Positions 17,463 through 25,737 of a DNA stretch of 64,000 bases are shown here, in pieces. The first letter of the stretch is position 1; every line of letters starts with the position of its first letter. A program made the translations under genes and the position numbers. Source of the stretch: Skermania sp. ID1734 (lineage in GTDB: Bacteria; Actinomycetota; Actinomycetes; Mycobacteriales; Mycobacteriaceae); NCBI RefSeq assembly GCF_007489285.1, contig NZ_VLIY01000012.1, positions 1-64,000 of the forward strand, read 5' to 3'. A model generated the notes under the pieces. That model made no database searches. It was not told the DNA's origin and was given only the letters and a program-made list of their open reading frames with translations.

Positions 17463-18880
17463 TGCTTACCAAGTTCGTCCGGGCGCAGCTGATCATCTTC
17501 TCGATCCTGACAGTCATCGGCGTCGTCGTCATGGCGACGGTGTATGTGCAGTTGCCGGCGATGTTCGGGATCGGCCGGTATGACGTGACGGTCGATCTCG
17601 ATGCCACCGGCGGGCTGTACCCGCACGCGAATGTGGCGTACCGAGGCACCAACGTCGGCCGCGTCACCGAAGTGCGGCTGACGCCCGATGGCGTGCAGGC
17701 CAAGTTGTCGATCGACAGCGGCTACAAGATTCCGATGGATTCCATCGCGTACGTCAAATCGGTCTCGGCGGTGGGCGAGCAGTACGTCGACTTCGTGCCG
17801 AACTCCGGCAATGGGCCGGATCTGGCAGACGGCGACGTTGTTCCGGTCCAGAACACCCGGCTGCCGCAAGATGTCGGGCAGATGCTCGACCGGGCCGATC
17901 AGCTGGTCGCCGGAATCGCCGATACTCGGCTGCGAACTCTCGTCGACGCCGCGTTCAAGGCGTTCAACGGCGCCGGGCCGGATCTGCAGAAGCTGCTGGA
18001 CTCGGCGCGCCTGCTATTGCAGGAGGCCAACAAGAATTCGGACCAGACCAAGCAGCTGATCGAACAGATCGGCCCGCTGCTGGACACCCAGAACGAGAGC
18101 GCGGACGCGGTCCGGCAGTGGACCGCCGATCTGGCCAAGTTCACCGACCAGCTGCGCACGAGCGATCCGCAATTGCGCTCGATCATCGAAAAGGGCCCGG
18201 GCGCGACCACCGAAGCAACCAAGTTGTTCCAGGACCTGCGGCCTACATTGCCGATCCTGCTGCGCAATCTGGTCAGCGTCGGTCAGGTGGCGGAGATCTA
18301 CAATCCCGGCATCGAACAGATCCTCGTGATCTATCCGCCGCTGGTTGCCGCGCTGCTCACAGCCGTTCGCGGGCCGCTCGACGAAGGCGCGATCGTCGAC
18401 TTCATGCTGCAGCTCAATGATCCGCCCGGCTGCACCACCGGGTTCACTCCGTGGAACCAGTGGCGGTCACCGTCGGACATGACTCCGGTCAAGACGCCGC
18501 CGAACCTGTACTGCCAGGTTCCGCAGAACGCGCCGGAGGTCGTTCGCGGCGCCCGAAACACGCCGTGCATGGAGGCGCCGGGCAAGCGAGCGGCCACCGT
18601 GGAGCAGTGCAAGAGCCCCGAGGGATATGTGCCCACGGGGAGCAATCCGCCGTTCGGCCCGCAGCAATGGCCGCGGCCCGCCAGGACGACCGCCCCCAGC
18701 GCCTACCATGGCGACCAGTCTGGACCGGCCCCGCCGGCTACCGTGCCGTACGACCCGGCGACCGGTACCTTCGCGGGACCGGACGGCAAGATCTACCGCC
18801 AGCCTGGGCTGGCACCCGGCGGCGCGCCGAAGCCGGCGCCGACCTGGCAGACGATGATGACGGAACAGCAAGGCATATGA
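17459..18880 (+). CDS. mce4F: Mce-family sterol-transport protein Mce4F
   Basis: This 473-residue protein is the last Mce4 tunnel subunit. It has a membrane anchor near residues 9-31, an MCE domain with TGGLYPHANVAYRGTNVGRV and SVSAVGEQYVDFVP, a helical region, and a long Pro-rich C-terminal extension with several cysteines (PGCTTGF, LYCQVP, TPCMEAP, EQCKSP). Two tandem ATG codons open the gene; the first overlaps the mce4E stop. It overlaps the next gene by 4 bases. Confidence 0.94.
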   Translation: MMLTKFVRAQLIIFSILTVIGVVVMATVYVQLPAMFGIGRYDVTVDLDATGGLYPHANVAYRGTNVGRVTEVRLTPDGVQAKLSIDSGYKIPMDSIAYVKSVSAVGEQYVDFVPNSGNGPDLADGDVVPVQNTRLPQDVGQMLDRADQLVAGIADTRLRTLVDAAFKAFNGAGPDLQKLLDSARLLLQEANKNSDQTKQLIEQIGPLLDTQNESADAVRQWTADLAKFTDQLRTSDPQLRSIIEKGPGATTEATKLFQDLRPTLPILLRNLVSVGQVAEIYNPGIEQILVIYPPLVAALLTAVRGPLDEGAIVDFMLQLNDPPGCTTGFTPWNQWRSPSDMTPVKTPPNLYCQVPQNAPEVVRGARNTPCMEAPGKRAATVEQCKSPEGYVPTGSNPPFGPQQWPRPARTTAPSAYHGDQSGPAPPATVPYDPATGTFAGPDGKIYRQPGLAPGGAPKPAPTWQTMMTEQQGI

Positions 18881-19563
18881 CGGACGAGACCAACCCCCAC
18901 AATCAGTTCGACCCCACTCGAAAGCGGCGCCGGGCGGTGCGCCGCGCCGGGCCCCCCGAAGGCGTTACCGAACCGGCGATCGTCACCGCGCCGACGACCG
19001 CAGTCGCGGTGGCGGAATCGGGCGAGACGTCCGCTGCAGCCGAGGCTAGCCCCGAAGCAACCGAGCATCGGGCACCGAGTCGCGCGGTCCGCATCATCGC
19101 GTCCGTGGCGGCGGCGATCGTCCTGGTCGCCCTGGTCGGCGGCGTGGCCTTCTTCGGCTGGGCGAAGTACCGGGCTGATCAACGAGATGCCAAGCGACAA
19201 GAGTTCATTCAGGCCGCGCGCCAGACGGTGCTCAACCTCACCACCATCCATCCCGAGACCGCCAAGCAAGACGTGCAACGCATCCTCGACAACGCCACCG
19301 GGCAGTTCAAGGACGAATTCACCGGTCGGGTCGACCCGTTCGTCAGCGTTGTCGAGGAGGCGAAGGTGGCAACCAACGGTCAGATCCTCGAGGCGGGCAT
19401 CGAAAAGGAATACGGTGACAGCGCCGACGTGCTCGTCGCGGCCAAGTCCATGGTGACCAACGCCGGCACCAAGGAACCGCAGCCACGCGATTTCCGGCTG
19501 CGTATCACCGTCACCGAAGAAAACGGCCACATGGCCACCTCGAACGTGGAATTCGTCGCGTGA
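18877..19563 (+). CDS. Mce-associated membrane protein (Rv3493c-like)
   Basis: This 228-residue protein has a cytoplasmic N-terminal region rich in Ala, Glu and Thr, one membrane segment at about residues 72-97 (IIASVAAAIVLVALVGGVAFF), and an extracytoplasmic domain with an NTF2-like outline. This is the layout of Mce-associated (Mam/Mas) proteins, which stabilise Mce complexes. The start gives ATGA coupling to mce4F; longer readings run into mce4F in another frame. It overlaps the next gene by GTGA. Confidence 0.87.
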   Translation: MTDETNPHNQFDPTRKRRRAVRRAGPPEGVTEPAIVTAPTTAVAVAESGETSAAAEASPEATEHRAPSRAVRIIASVAAAIVLVALVGGVAFFGWAKYRADQRDAKRQEFIQAARQTVLNLTTIHPETAKQDVQRILDNATGQFKDEFTGRVDPFVSVVEEAKVATNGQILEAGIEKEYGDSADVLVAAKSMVTNAGTKEPQPRDFRLRITVTEENGHMATSNVEFVA

Positions 19564-20066
19564 AAATTGCTGTGAAAAAGGGAAATCTCACCCGCCAGTT
19601 GGCCGTCGGGCTCGGTGGCATCGTCGTTGTCGCGTTGATCGTGGCGAATGTGCTTCTCGGCCTGGCATATATGCACGACCGGCAGAGCGAACAGGCGCGC
19701 ACCGACGCGGTGGCGGCAGCGAGCAGCGAGGCCGAGGCGATGCTCGGCTACGACTTCAACACGGTCGACAAGTCGCTGCCCAAGGCGGCGGATGGGTTGA
19801 CGGGCGATTTCCGCGGTCAGTACATGAACCTGGTGAACGGGACGATCATCCCGGGAGCCAAGGAGAAGCAGTTGACGGTCAAGGTGTCGGTCCAGGGCGC
19901 TGCGGTGGTGGACGCCAGGCCGAGCGACGCGACTGTGCTGCTGTTTCTCAATCAGGTGACCACCAGCAAGGATTCGCCCAAAGCCGCAACCACGGGAAGT
20001 CGCGTGCGGGTGCAGATGAGCAAGGTCGACGGTCGCTGGCTCGTGTCGAATCTGACGCCGATCTAG
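19560..20066 (+). CDS. Mce-associated membrane protein (Rv3492c-like)
   Basis: This 168-residue protein has one N-terminal membrane segment (residues 16-38) and an extracytoplasmic domain ending VQMSKVDGRWLVSNLTPI, typical of the second Mce-associated protein at the end of mce operons. The GTG start overlaps the previous stop. It is the last gene of the mce4 operon and converges on otsA with only 14 bases between the stops. Confidence 0.86.
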   Translation: MKIAVKKGNLTRQLAVGLGGIVVVALIVANVLLGLAYMHDRQSEQARTDAVAAASSEAEAMLGYDFNTVDKSLPKAADGLTGDFRGQYMNLVNGTIIPGAKEKQLTVKVSVQGAAVVDARPSDATVLLFLNQVTTSKDSPKAATTGSRVRVQMSKVDGRWLVSNLTPI

Positions 20067-20089
20067 TCGGGTAACCGGATCTAGGCGTC
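20054..20089. terminator. weak inverted repeat at the mce4/otsA convergence
   Basis: GACGCC (20054-20059) pairs with GGCGTC (20084-20089), and each arm is next to a GATCTAG copy that carries a stop codon of the two convergent genes. The stem is short with a long loop, so termination here is only a guess. Confidence 0.25.
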
Positions 20090-21580
20090 CGCGTCGCTGG
20101 CGATCGGCTCACCCACGCCGACCAGAGCCGATCCTGCGACTCCGCCGCGTGTCAACGCGTCGAGGAACGATTTTGCCCAGCGGTCGACGTCGTGCGAGAG
20201 CACTTGGCGGCGCAGCGCGCGCATGTGCCGCCGACCGGATTCCTCATCCTGGGTCAGCGCCTTCACCATCGCGTCCTTGACGCTGTCCAGATCATGCGGA
20301 TTGCACAGGTAGGCCTGGCGCAATTCTGCTGCGGCGCCGGTGAATTCGCTCAGGACGAGGGCGCCGCTGAGGTCGTGGTGACAGGCTACGTATTCCTTGG
20401 CCACCAGATTCATGCCGTCGCGCAGCGGCGTGACCAGCATGACGTCGGCGGCGACGAAGAAGGCGATGAGCTCGTCACGCGGGACCGGCCGGTGAAAGTA
20501 GTGCACCACAGGACGGCCGACCCGGCCGTATTCGCCGTTGATCCGGCCGACCTGGCGCTCGATCGAGCTGCGCATCTGCACGTAACTGTCCACGCGCTCC
20601 CGGCTCGGCGTGGCCAGCTGGACCATCATCGTGTCGTGCGGGTCGACCCTGCCCTCTTCGAGCAACTCGAGCAGCGCGTTGAGCCGCACGTCGATGCCCT
20701 TGGTGTAGTCGAGCCGATCCACGCCAAGCATGATCCGCTTCGGCTCGCCGAGCTCCTTGCGGATCTCGCGGGCGCGATCGCGGACGGCTCTGCTGCTCGC
20801 CATTTCATCGAGGTGACCCGAGTCGATGGAGATGGGAAACGCGCCCACGCGGACGGTCCGGAAACCGACCTGCACCACGCCCAGTTTCGACCGCACCCCG
20901 ACCGCGCCGCGGGAGGTGGGCTGGCCGGCCAACCGCCGAGCGAGGTAGAGGAAGTTCTGCGCGCCGCCGGGCAGATGGAAGCCGATGAGGTCAGCGCCCA
21001 GCAGTCCCTCGACGATTTCCGTCCGCCACGGTAATTGCATGAACAGCTCGACCGGCGGGAACGGAATGTGCAGGAAGAAGCCGATGGTGAGGTCGGGCCG
21101 CAGCATGCGCAGCATCTTGGGCACCAACTGCAGCTGGTAGTCCTGAATCCACACGGTCGCACCGTCGGCGGCCACCTTCGCGGTCACTTCCGCGAACCGC
21201 CGGTTCACCTCGACGTACGTGGTCCACCAGTCGCGGTCGTACACCGGCTTGACGATGACGTCGTGGTAGAGCGGCCACAATGTCGCGTTCGAGAAACCCT
21301 CGTAATACTCGGCCACCTCACGCGACGAGAGCGGAACAGGATGTAGCTCGAGACCGTCTTCGACGATCGCGTCCACTTCCAGATCGGGCACGCCGGGCCA
21401 GCCGATCCAGGCGCCCTTGTTGCCGCGCAGAATCGGCTCCAAGGCGGTGACCAGGCCCCCGGGGCTGCGCTTCCAGCGAGTTCCACCGTCCGGCAGCTTC
21501 TCCAGATCGACCGGCAGCCGGTTGGCGACTACAACAAAATCTGATCCGGTGCTGCCAGATTCGGCGGCGCTACTCGACAC
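20081..21580 (-). CDS. otsA: trehalose-6-phosphate synthase OtsA
   Basis: This 499-residue GT20 retaining glycosyltransferase joins a nucleotide-glucose donor (UDP- or ADP-glucose) to glucose-6-phosphate to give trehalose-6-phosphate. It shows the family set: [23 protein letters not shown] at the N-terminus, [15 protein letters not shown], the glucose-phosphate loop [24 protein letters not shown] for the nucleotide-sugar, and [15 protein letters not shown]. Length matches M. tuberculosis OtsA (Rv3490), which also follows mce4. The GTG start at 21580 has AGGGG upstream. Confidence 0.95.
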   Translation of the reverse strand: MSSSAAESGSTGSDFVVVANRLPVDLEKLPDGGTRWKRSPGGLVTALEPILRGNKGAWIGWPGVPDLEVDAIVEDGLELHPVPLSSREVAEYYEGFSNATLWPLYHDVIVKPVYDRDWWTTYVEVNRRFAEVTAKVAADGATVWIQDYQLQLVPKMLRMLRPDLTIGFFLHIPFPPVELFMQLPWRTEIVEGLLGADLIGFHLPGGAQNFLYLARRLAGQPTSRGAVGVRSKLGVVQVGFRTVRVGAFPISIDSGHLDEMASSRAVRDRAREIRKELGEPKRIMLGVDRLDYTKGIDVRLNALLELLEEGRVDPHDTMMVQLATPSRERVDSYVQMRSSIERQVGRINGEYGRVGRPVVHYFHRPVPRDELIAFFVAADVMLVTPLRDGMNLVAKEYVACHHDLSGALVLSEFTGAAAELRQAYLCNPHDLDSVKDAMVKALTQDEESGRRHMRALRRQVLSHDVDRWAKSFLDALTRGGVAGSALVGVGEPIASDADA

Positions 21581-21668
21581 GTATTTCCCCTGTGGGTTGT
21601 GATCGGAGGTCTCGCTTGGGTTGCCTTGGGTGGTTTCCTTCTATTCGTCGCAGTAAAACCGATCTGTG

Positions 21669-21851
21669 CTATTCGGCGCGGATGTTCGGGCCAATTCCGA
21701 GCATCGACAGCAGCATTCGGCACTCATCGGCGTCGGCCGCATACGCGGCGACGACGCGCTGGGCTTGGCGTGCCGTCTCGTCGGCCAAAGGCTCGAGTTC
21801 TTCGTCGCCAATTTCCTCGGCGGGTTTGGTAGCCGTTGTCTTGGTCGCCAT
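21669..21851 (-). CDS. small conserved protein of unknown function (Rv3489-like)
   Basis: This is a 60-residue acidic protein. The first 25 residues are Lys/Thr/Glu-rich; the rest is an alpha-helical stretch ending MLLSMLGIGPNIRAE. The ATG follows GGGAGG at good spacing. It sits upstream of otsA on the same strand, where M. tuberculosis has the small gene Rv3489, so position and size support orthology. No domain or function is recognisable. Confidence 0.7.
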   Translation of the reverse strand: MATKTTATKPAEEIGDEELEPLADETARQAQRVVAAYAADADECRMLLSMLGIGPNIRAE

Positions 21852-22001
21852 GGTGTCCTCCCGGTAAAGCTGGCCAGCCTGAGCAGGTCGTTGTTGGCTA
21901 CGACTCTATGAGAATCGATTGCCCCGACGCCACTTACTGAAAACGCGTTGCACTAGCGTGGCTGCGACGAAGCACGATGGGAAGCTGGTGAGGGTTAACA
22001 C

Positions 22002-22802
22002 ATGCCGCTTGCGACGGTCAATGGCATTTCGCTGAACTACGAAACCAAGGGCAGCGGAGACCTGGTGGTCCTCGTGATGGGAACGGGCAGCCCGGGTCGC
22101 GTGTGGGGCTTGCACCAAGTGCCTGCGCTGGTCGCTGCGGGCTTTCAGGTGTGCACCTTCGACAATCGAGGCATCGCACCTTCCTTCGAGGCGGTCGGCG
22201 GAATGACGATCGACGACCTCGTCGCCGATACTGCCGGGCTGATCGAGTTGCTGGGCGCGCCGGCATTTGTGGCCGGAACCTCGATGGGGGCGCGCGTGGT
22301 GCAGGAACTCGCGCTGCGGCGTCCCGACTTGGTGCGCAAGGCGGTCTTCATGGCGGGCCATGGTCGGCTCGACCAGTTCCAGAAAACCCTTTCCGAAGGG
22401 GAACACGAACTGGACGCGAGTGGAGTGACCCTCCCGGCAAAGTACGAGGCGGCCATCACCGCAGTGATGAACCTCTCGCCGGCCACGATGGCCGATCCGG
22501 CGGCCGCGCGCGACTGGCTCGACATGTTCGAGTTCACGGGCGGACCGGTTCCGCCAGGCGTTCGGGCGCAACGAAAGATGGACCACGATTTTGACCGCTT
22601 GCAGGCATACCGGGCGATCACAGTCCCGTGTCTGTCCATCGGTTTTGCCGACGACCGTATGATCCCGCCCTATCTGTCGAAGGAAGTGGCCGATGTGATC
22701 CCGGGTGCGCGCTACTTGGAGATTGCCGACGCCGGTCATTTCGGGTACCTGGAACGTCCCGACGCGGTAAACCAGGCGATGATCGAGTTTTTCGGGGCTT
22801 AG
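22002..22802 (+). CDS. alpha/beta-fold hydrolase
   Basis: This 266-residue hydrolase has the oxyanion segment VMGTGSPG, TFDNRGIAPS, the nucleophile elbow AGTSMGA (Ser94), an acid in FADDRMIP and the catalytic histidine in DAGHFGYLERP. The catalytic triad is therefore complete, which fits an esterase, thioesterase or related activity. Substrate is not evident. The ATG follows GGTGAGGG. It stands alone, 172 bases before an MbtH-like gene on the same strand, and could be a thioesterase-like partner, but nothing proves it. Confidence 0.83.
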   Translation: MPLATVNGISLNYETKGSGDLVVLVMGTGSPGRVWGLHQVPALVAAGFQVCTFDNRGIAPSFEAVGGMTIDDLVADTAGLIELLGAPAFVAGTSMGARVVQELALRRPDLVRKAVFMAGHGRLDQFQKTLSEGEHELDASGVTLPAKYEAAITAVMNLSPATMADPAAARDWLDMFEFTGGPVPPGVRAQRKMDHDFDRLQAYRAITVPCLSIGFADDRMIPPYLSKEVADVIPGARYLEIADAGHFGYLERPDAVNQAMIEFFGA

Positions 22803-22912
22803 CGCTGGACTCACGCGCTGGCTGACGACGGTTTCCGGCTCGGTTTGCGGTCATTTTGCCGGATTCGTACTCCGGTGCTGCCAGTCAGCCGCGGGCTATA
22901 TCGAACTCTTGC

Positions 22913-22942
22913 TAGGGTCGAGACCGTGAGGCGTCACGCCTC
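22913..22942 (+). promoter_or_regulatory. possible -10 box and palindrome before the MbtH-like gene
   Basis: A TAGGGT -10-like box (22913-22918) is followed by the palindrome GAGGCGTCACGCCTC (22928-22942; 7-bp arms, 1-base centre), placing the dyad just after the expected transcription start. It may be an operator. No IdeR-type iron box is visible. Confidence 0.4.
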
Positions 22943-22974
22943 GCTTGACGAAGCTGTGTACCCAGTGAGGTGAG

Positions 22975-23220
22975 ATGAGCACCAACCCATTCGACGACGA
23001 AGACGGCCGCTTCTACGTGCTGGTGAACGACGAGGACCAGCACTCCCTGTGGCCGACATTCGCCGACGTGCCGGCCGGGTGGCGGGTTGTCTTCGGTGAG
23101 GAGAGCCGGGCGGCGTGCGTCGAGTATGTCGAGCAGAACTGGACGGACATGCGGCCGAAGAGCTTGCGTGAAGCGATGGAGGCCGACGAGGCCGCACGCG
23201 CGAAGGCGGTGGAGGGCTAA
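22975..23220 (+). CDS. MbtH-like protein (orphan)
   Basis: This 81-residue MbtH-family protein activates adenylation domains of non-ribosomal peptide synthetases in known cases. The signature is complete: [36 protein letters not shown], and [10 protein letters not shown] with the conserved tryptophans. The ATG follows AGTGAGGTG. No peptide synthetase lies in this window, so its partner must be encoded elsewhere. MbtH-like proteins can work in trans, for example on siderophore or glycopeptidolipid synthetases. Confidence 0.92.
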   Translation: MSTNPFDDEDGRFYVLVNDEDQHSLWPTFADVPAGWRVVFGEESRAACVEYVEQNWTDMRPKSLREAMEADEAARAKAVEG

Positions 23221-23235
23221 ACAAGCAGCTGCGGA

Positions 23236-23613
23236 TCAGATCTCAACGAGGTCGTCCTCGCTGAGATCTGTTGCCGCGAGTGCAGACGCCAGGTCGGGGT
23301 GCCGGTACACAGCCGTCACCTGGTCCTCGACTACCCGAAACGCGGACGCGACGGTCGAAACCCCCGCTGGGTCCGACTGCTGACTCATCTTTTCTTCGAC
23401 GACGACGATTCCGTGGTGGACGAACATCCTGCCGGGGGTGAGCCGAATGCCGGCGGTGCTCGCCCACTCCCGCAGCGCGGCCAGGCCCTGCGATGCGCCC
23501 GTGGGGCTCGCCAGCTCGATGTCGTCACTGGAGAGTTCGAGCAGCGTGTCGATGTCGGAATCGTTCACCGCGTCGTGCCAGGCGAGGACGGTGGCGATCT
23601 CGGAAGTGGTCAT
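23236..23613 (-). CDS. NTF2/SnoaL-fold protein
   Basis: This 125-residue protein has the SnoaL/nuclear transport factor 2 cone outline: an N-terminal helix WHDAVNDSDIDTLLELSSDDIELASP, GLAALREWA, strands around MFVHHGIVVVEEKM, and a C-terminal VYRHPDLASAL. It may bind a small hydrophobic molecule or be an isomerase or hydrolase, but no catalytic residue set is obvious. The ATG stands 7 bases after a TACGTT -10 box (23621-23626), so the start looks leaderless. It converges on the MbtH-like gene. Confidence 0.75.
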   Translation of the reverse strand: MTTSEIATVLAWHDAVNDSDIDTLLELSSDDIELASPTGASQGLAALREWASTAGIRLTPGRMFVHHGIVVVEEKMSQQSDPAGVSTVASAFRVVEDQVTAVYRHPDLASALAATDLSEDDLVEI

Positions 23614-23620
23614 AGGTCAA

Positions 23621-23626
23621 AACGTA
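23621..23626 (-). promoter_or_regulatory. -10 box of the NTF2-fold gene (leaderless)
   Basis: TACGTT on the minus strand is followed by 7 bases and the ATG at 23613, the spacing expected of a leaderless transcript. Confidence 0.5.
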
Positions 23627-23697
23627 GTCGTCTGTGGGGCCGATGCGCAGCCGGATACAATGCTGCTCGACAAAACATGCCGGAAGATCGGCGCCTT

Positions 23698-23772
23698 GCC
23701 TCCTTAGCTCAGTGGTAGAGCACTCGCCTTGTAAGCGAGCGGTCGTCAGTTCAATCCTGACAGGGGGCTCCA
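23698..23772 (+). tRNA. tRNA-Thr (anticodon UGU)
   Basis: The 75-base cloverleaf folds cleanly: acceptor stem GCCTCCT/AGGGGGC (one G-T pair), D-arm AGCTCAGTGGTAGAGC, anticodon stem CTCGC/GCGAG with loop CTTGTAA (anticodon TGT at 23730-23732), T-arm GTCAG/CTGAC around TTCAATC, discriminator T and an encoded CCA. It reads threonine ACA/ACG-type codons. The next stretch holds decayed sequence and a toxin-antitoxin pair, as often found at tRNA integration sites, but I found no duplicated tRNA 3' end. Confidence 0.95.
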
Positions 23773-24219
23773 TCACCCCCCGCCCGGCTGAGGGCGAGGT
23801 GCATCACCAGTCTTCAGCCATTCGAATGGCACGCCGAAGGCATCGTCAAGCGTCTGGGAAGCCCAACCTAGTTCAACCCGCGCACCGACCAGCTGCGGGT
23901 CGCGAAGCTCCCCCGCGCACCGGAATTCGATTCAAGTGTCCTGATTTCGCCCCCGGATTCGACGCACACCTGACGTGGCGGCAGTCATGAGGGCAGAGGC
24001 ACTCGGTCGCGTCGCAGGCCGGGTTCGCGGGCTACCGCGGGCCGAGTTCGGCGAAGAACATGCGCTGGCGGTGTCCGGTGCTTCAGAAGGTTCAGGACAT
24101 CGTTGCCGACGAAATTCGCAGCGCGTACGAGGAAGAGTCAGCTACCGGTAAGGCGATCGAGAACGAAACCGGCCCCGAGTGCGAGGGCCCCTTCGGCTCC
24201 AGTTTCACGTGTGAGCAGC
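23773..24219 (+). other. stretch without an intact gene between tRNA-Thr and hicB
   Basis: No complete gene is convincing. Part of one plus-strand frame, about 24072-24200, reads like protein (VQDIVADEIRSAYEEES and onward) but then runs through the end of hicB in another frame without sensible sequence. It may be a decayed phage- or plasmid-like gene. The position directly after a tRNA gene suggests a small remnant of integrated DNA. Confidence 0.35.
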
Positions 24220-24543
24220 TCAGGCGTTCGCCAGCTTCTCGTTCACGAACTTGTTCAAGCTCACGCCCTGCTCGGATGCTTCGATCGTCAACCGGCGATG
24301 CAGATCCGGCGAGGTGCGGATCATGAAGTTCCCGCTGAAAGTCCGGTCCGCCAACGGTGTCGGCACCGGTTCACCGCTATCCTGCAGGTCTTTCACCGTG
24401 AACTCGACGAGATCCACAATCCCGCGCAGCGCCTCGCCGGGGTCGGCGTCCAGGTGTGACAAGGACGGGAATTCCAGGCACGTGCCGACGAATTCGTCAT
24501 CCTCGGGCGACCAGAAGACGCGATACGAGTAGTGCAGGCTCAC
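24220..24543 (-). CDS. hicB: HicB-family antitoxin
   Basis: This 107-residue protein has the HicB layout: an N-terminal RNase H-like half (YRVFWSPEDDEFVGTCLEFPSLSHLDADPGEALRGIVDLVE), then a ribbon-helix-helix DNA-binding half (MIRTSPDLHRRLTIEASEQGVSLNKFVNEKL). It neutralises the HicA mRNA interferase and probably represses its own promoter. It overlaps hicA by 4 bases (ATGA) in toxin-first order, which is usual for hicAB. Confidence 0.87.
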   Translation of the reverse strand: MSLHYSYRVFWSPEDDEFVGTCLEFPSLSHLDADPGEALRGIVDLVEFTVKDLQDSGEPVPTPLADRTFSGNFMIRTSPDLHRRLTIEASEQGVSLNKFVNEKLANA

Positions 24544-24794
24544 CGCATTCCCTCCTTCTTCTCAATGGCCGCGAGAACTTGCTTGACCTGGTAGGGCTTG
24601 GCCTTCGCGCCTGCGGCCTGAATGTTGACGCGAGGGTCACCGGGCCACTGCATGGAGAACACCAGGTGGCTGCCGTGTTGGCGTGGGCTGCCGAAGTTGT
24701 GTTCGCAAACGGTGCGTAGTTCGGAGAACTTGACGTTCGCCGGATTGGCTGCCATCTGGCGAACCAGCTTCTCGATCCTCTGCTCCGTGGCCAC
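24540..24794 (-). CDS. hicA: HicA-family toxin (mRNA interferase)
   Basis: This 84-residue protein has the HicA double-stranded RNA-binding-like fold. It contains KLVRQMAANPANVKFSELRTVCEHNFG, the catalytic-histidine segment RQHGSHLVF, and NIQAAGAKAKPYQVKQVLAAIE. I choose the GTG at 24794 because a TATCAT -10 box ends 6 bases before it, giving a leaderless transcript. An ATG at 24812 lies upstream of that box and would add six residues. HicA cleaves mRNA when its antitoxin HicB is lost. Confidence 0.85.
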   Translation of the reverse strand: MATEQRIEKLVRQMAANPANVKFSELRTVCEHNFGSPRQHGSHLVFSMQWPGDPRVNIQAAGAKAKPYQVKQVLAAIEKKEGMR

Positions 24795-24800
24795 ACAAGA

Positions 24801-24818
24801 ATGATATCGCATATGATA
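24801..24818 (-). promoter_or_regulatory. hicAB promoter and probable autoregulatory site
   Basis: The minus-strand -10 box TATCAT (24801-24806) is one of two direct copies of ATGATA on the plus strand (24801-24806 and 24813-24818), 12 bases apart. TATC (24805-24808) and GATA (24815-24818) form a dyad. Paired half-sites at this spacing suit a ribbon-helix-helix repressor such as HicB. Confidence 0.55.
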
Positions 24819-24886
24819 CCACTGCTGATAGCGCTGGCCCGATACCGAACCAGAAACCCGGACCACAACCGGAGAGGCGACAACCG

Positions 24887-25015
24887 ATGCGCGACCGAAT
24901 CGCCCGCTTCATCCTCGCGCGCATCGGCTACCGCTTCAAAGACATTGCTCTGCCGGCCGTGCACCCGGGCTCCAAGAAACTCCGCAAACCTGCGGTCTGC
25001 GCTATCGGGGTGTGA
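24887..25015 (+). CDS. possible small protein, 42 residues
   Basis: An ATG 7 bases after GGAGAGGCGA opens 42 codons of a basic product, MRDRIARFILARIGYRFKDI and onward, ending in CAIGV. It lies in the 321-base gap between hicA (divergent) and lemA. The ribosome site is good and the N-terminus would form an amphipathic helix, but I recognise no family. Without comparative data it could be chance. Confidence 0.3.
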   Translation: MRDRIARFILARIGYRFKDIALPAVHPGSKKLRKPAVCAIGV

Positions 25016-25115
25016 TTTCTGCACCCTTCGGTGCCTATTGGCCGATCTGTCCACCTCGCACTATTGGTTTGCTCCCATCTCTGGGGGCGCAAACCTGAAA
25101 ACGGCAAAGGTAGAA

Positions 25116-25679
25116 ATGGGCGTAGTGATCGGCATGATGATTTTTGTGGTGATCGCGTTGATGGTGTGCGTGCTGATCATCGGGTTGTACAACAGCCTTG
25201 TGCGCAAACGTAATTCGGTCGACAACGCGTGGGCGCACATCCGCGTGCAGCTCGAGCGCCGCCACGAGCTGATCCCCAACCTCGTCCAGGCAGTGAAGGG
25301 ATACGCAGCACACGAGCGGCGAACGTTCGAGGCCGTGGCCGACGCGCGGGCGATGGCGATCGCAGCGCACGGCCCGGCCGCACAAGCGCGGGCAGAGGAC
25401 GCGCTCACCAAGGCGCTGCGATCGGTCTTCGCGGTGGCTGAGGCCTACCCGCGACTGCAGGCGAGCCGCAACTTTTCCGAGTTGCAGAGCGAGTTGTCCG
25501 ACACCGAGAACCGCATCGCTTACGCGCGGCAGTATTACAACGACGCGGTGCTCAGTTTCAACGGCGCGGTGCAGACCCTGCCGTCGAACATTGTGGCCGG
25601 CGCCCTCGGTTTTGAGGCAAGGGAGTTCTTCAGCGCGCCCGAGACCGATCGGGTCGTCGTCGCGGTCGATTTCTCGTGA
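25116..25679 (+). CDS. LemA-family membrane protein
   Basis: This 187-residue protein has an N-terminal membrane segment (residues 3-24) followed by the LemA helical bundle: YNSLVRKRNSVDNAWAHIRVQLERR, LIPNLVQAVKGYAAHE, YPRLQASRNFSELQSELSDTENRIAYARQYYNDAV, and a final LGFEAREFFSA. LemA proteins face outside with a coiled domain; their function is not settled, though some affect membrane remodelling. The ATG at 25116 follows AAAGG. It is the last plus-strand gene before the candidate structured RNA. Confidence 0.9.
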   Translation: MGVVIGMMIFVVIALMVCVLIIGLYNSLVRKRNSVDNAWAHIRVQLERRHELIPNLVQAVKGYAAHERRTFEAVADARAMAIAAHGPAAQARAEDALTKALRSVFAVAEAYPRLQASRNFSELQSELSDTENRIAYARQYYNDAVLSFNGAVQTLPSNIVAGALGFEAREFFSAPETDRVVVAVDFS

Positions 25680-25737
25680 GCGTGCTGGCATGGTGGCGGC
25701 CAAACCTTCTCGCCGGTAGGCCTTTTCACTTCTATCC

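Noticed and set aside
22860-22974. Iron-dependent (IdeR) box before the MbtH-like gene
   Set aside because: No TTAGG...CCTAA-type dyad is present.
23634-23990. Plus-strand frame across tRNA-Thr
   Set aside because: It runs through the tRNA gene; the cloverleaf explains the sequence.
24060-24326. Plus-strand gene before and across the end of hicB
   Set aside because: Only its first third reads like protein; the rest is antisense shadow of hicB, so I treat it as a possible relic.
23698-25115. Integrated element with att sites
   Set aside because: I found no duplicate of the tRNA 3' end and no integrase, so a defined island cannot be claimed.
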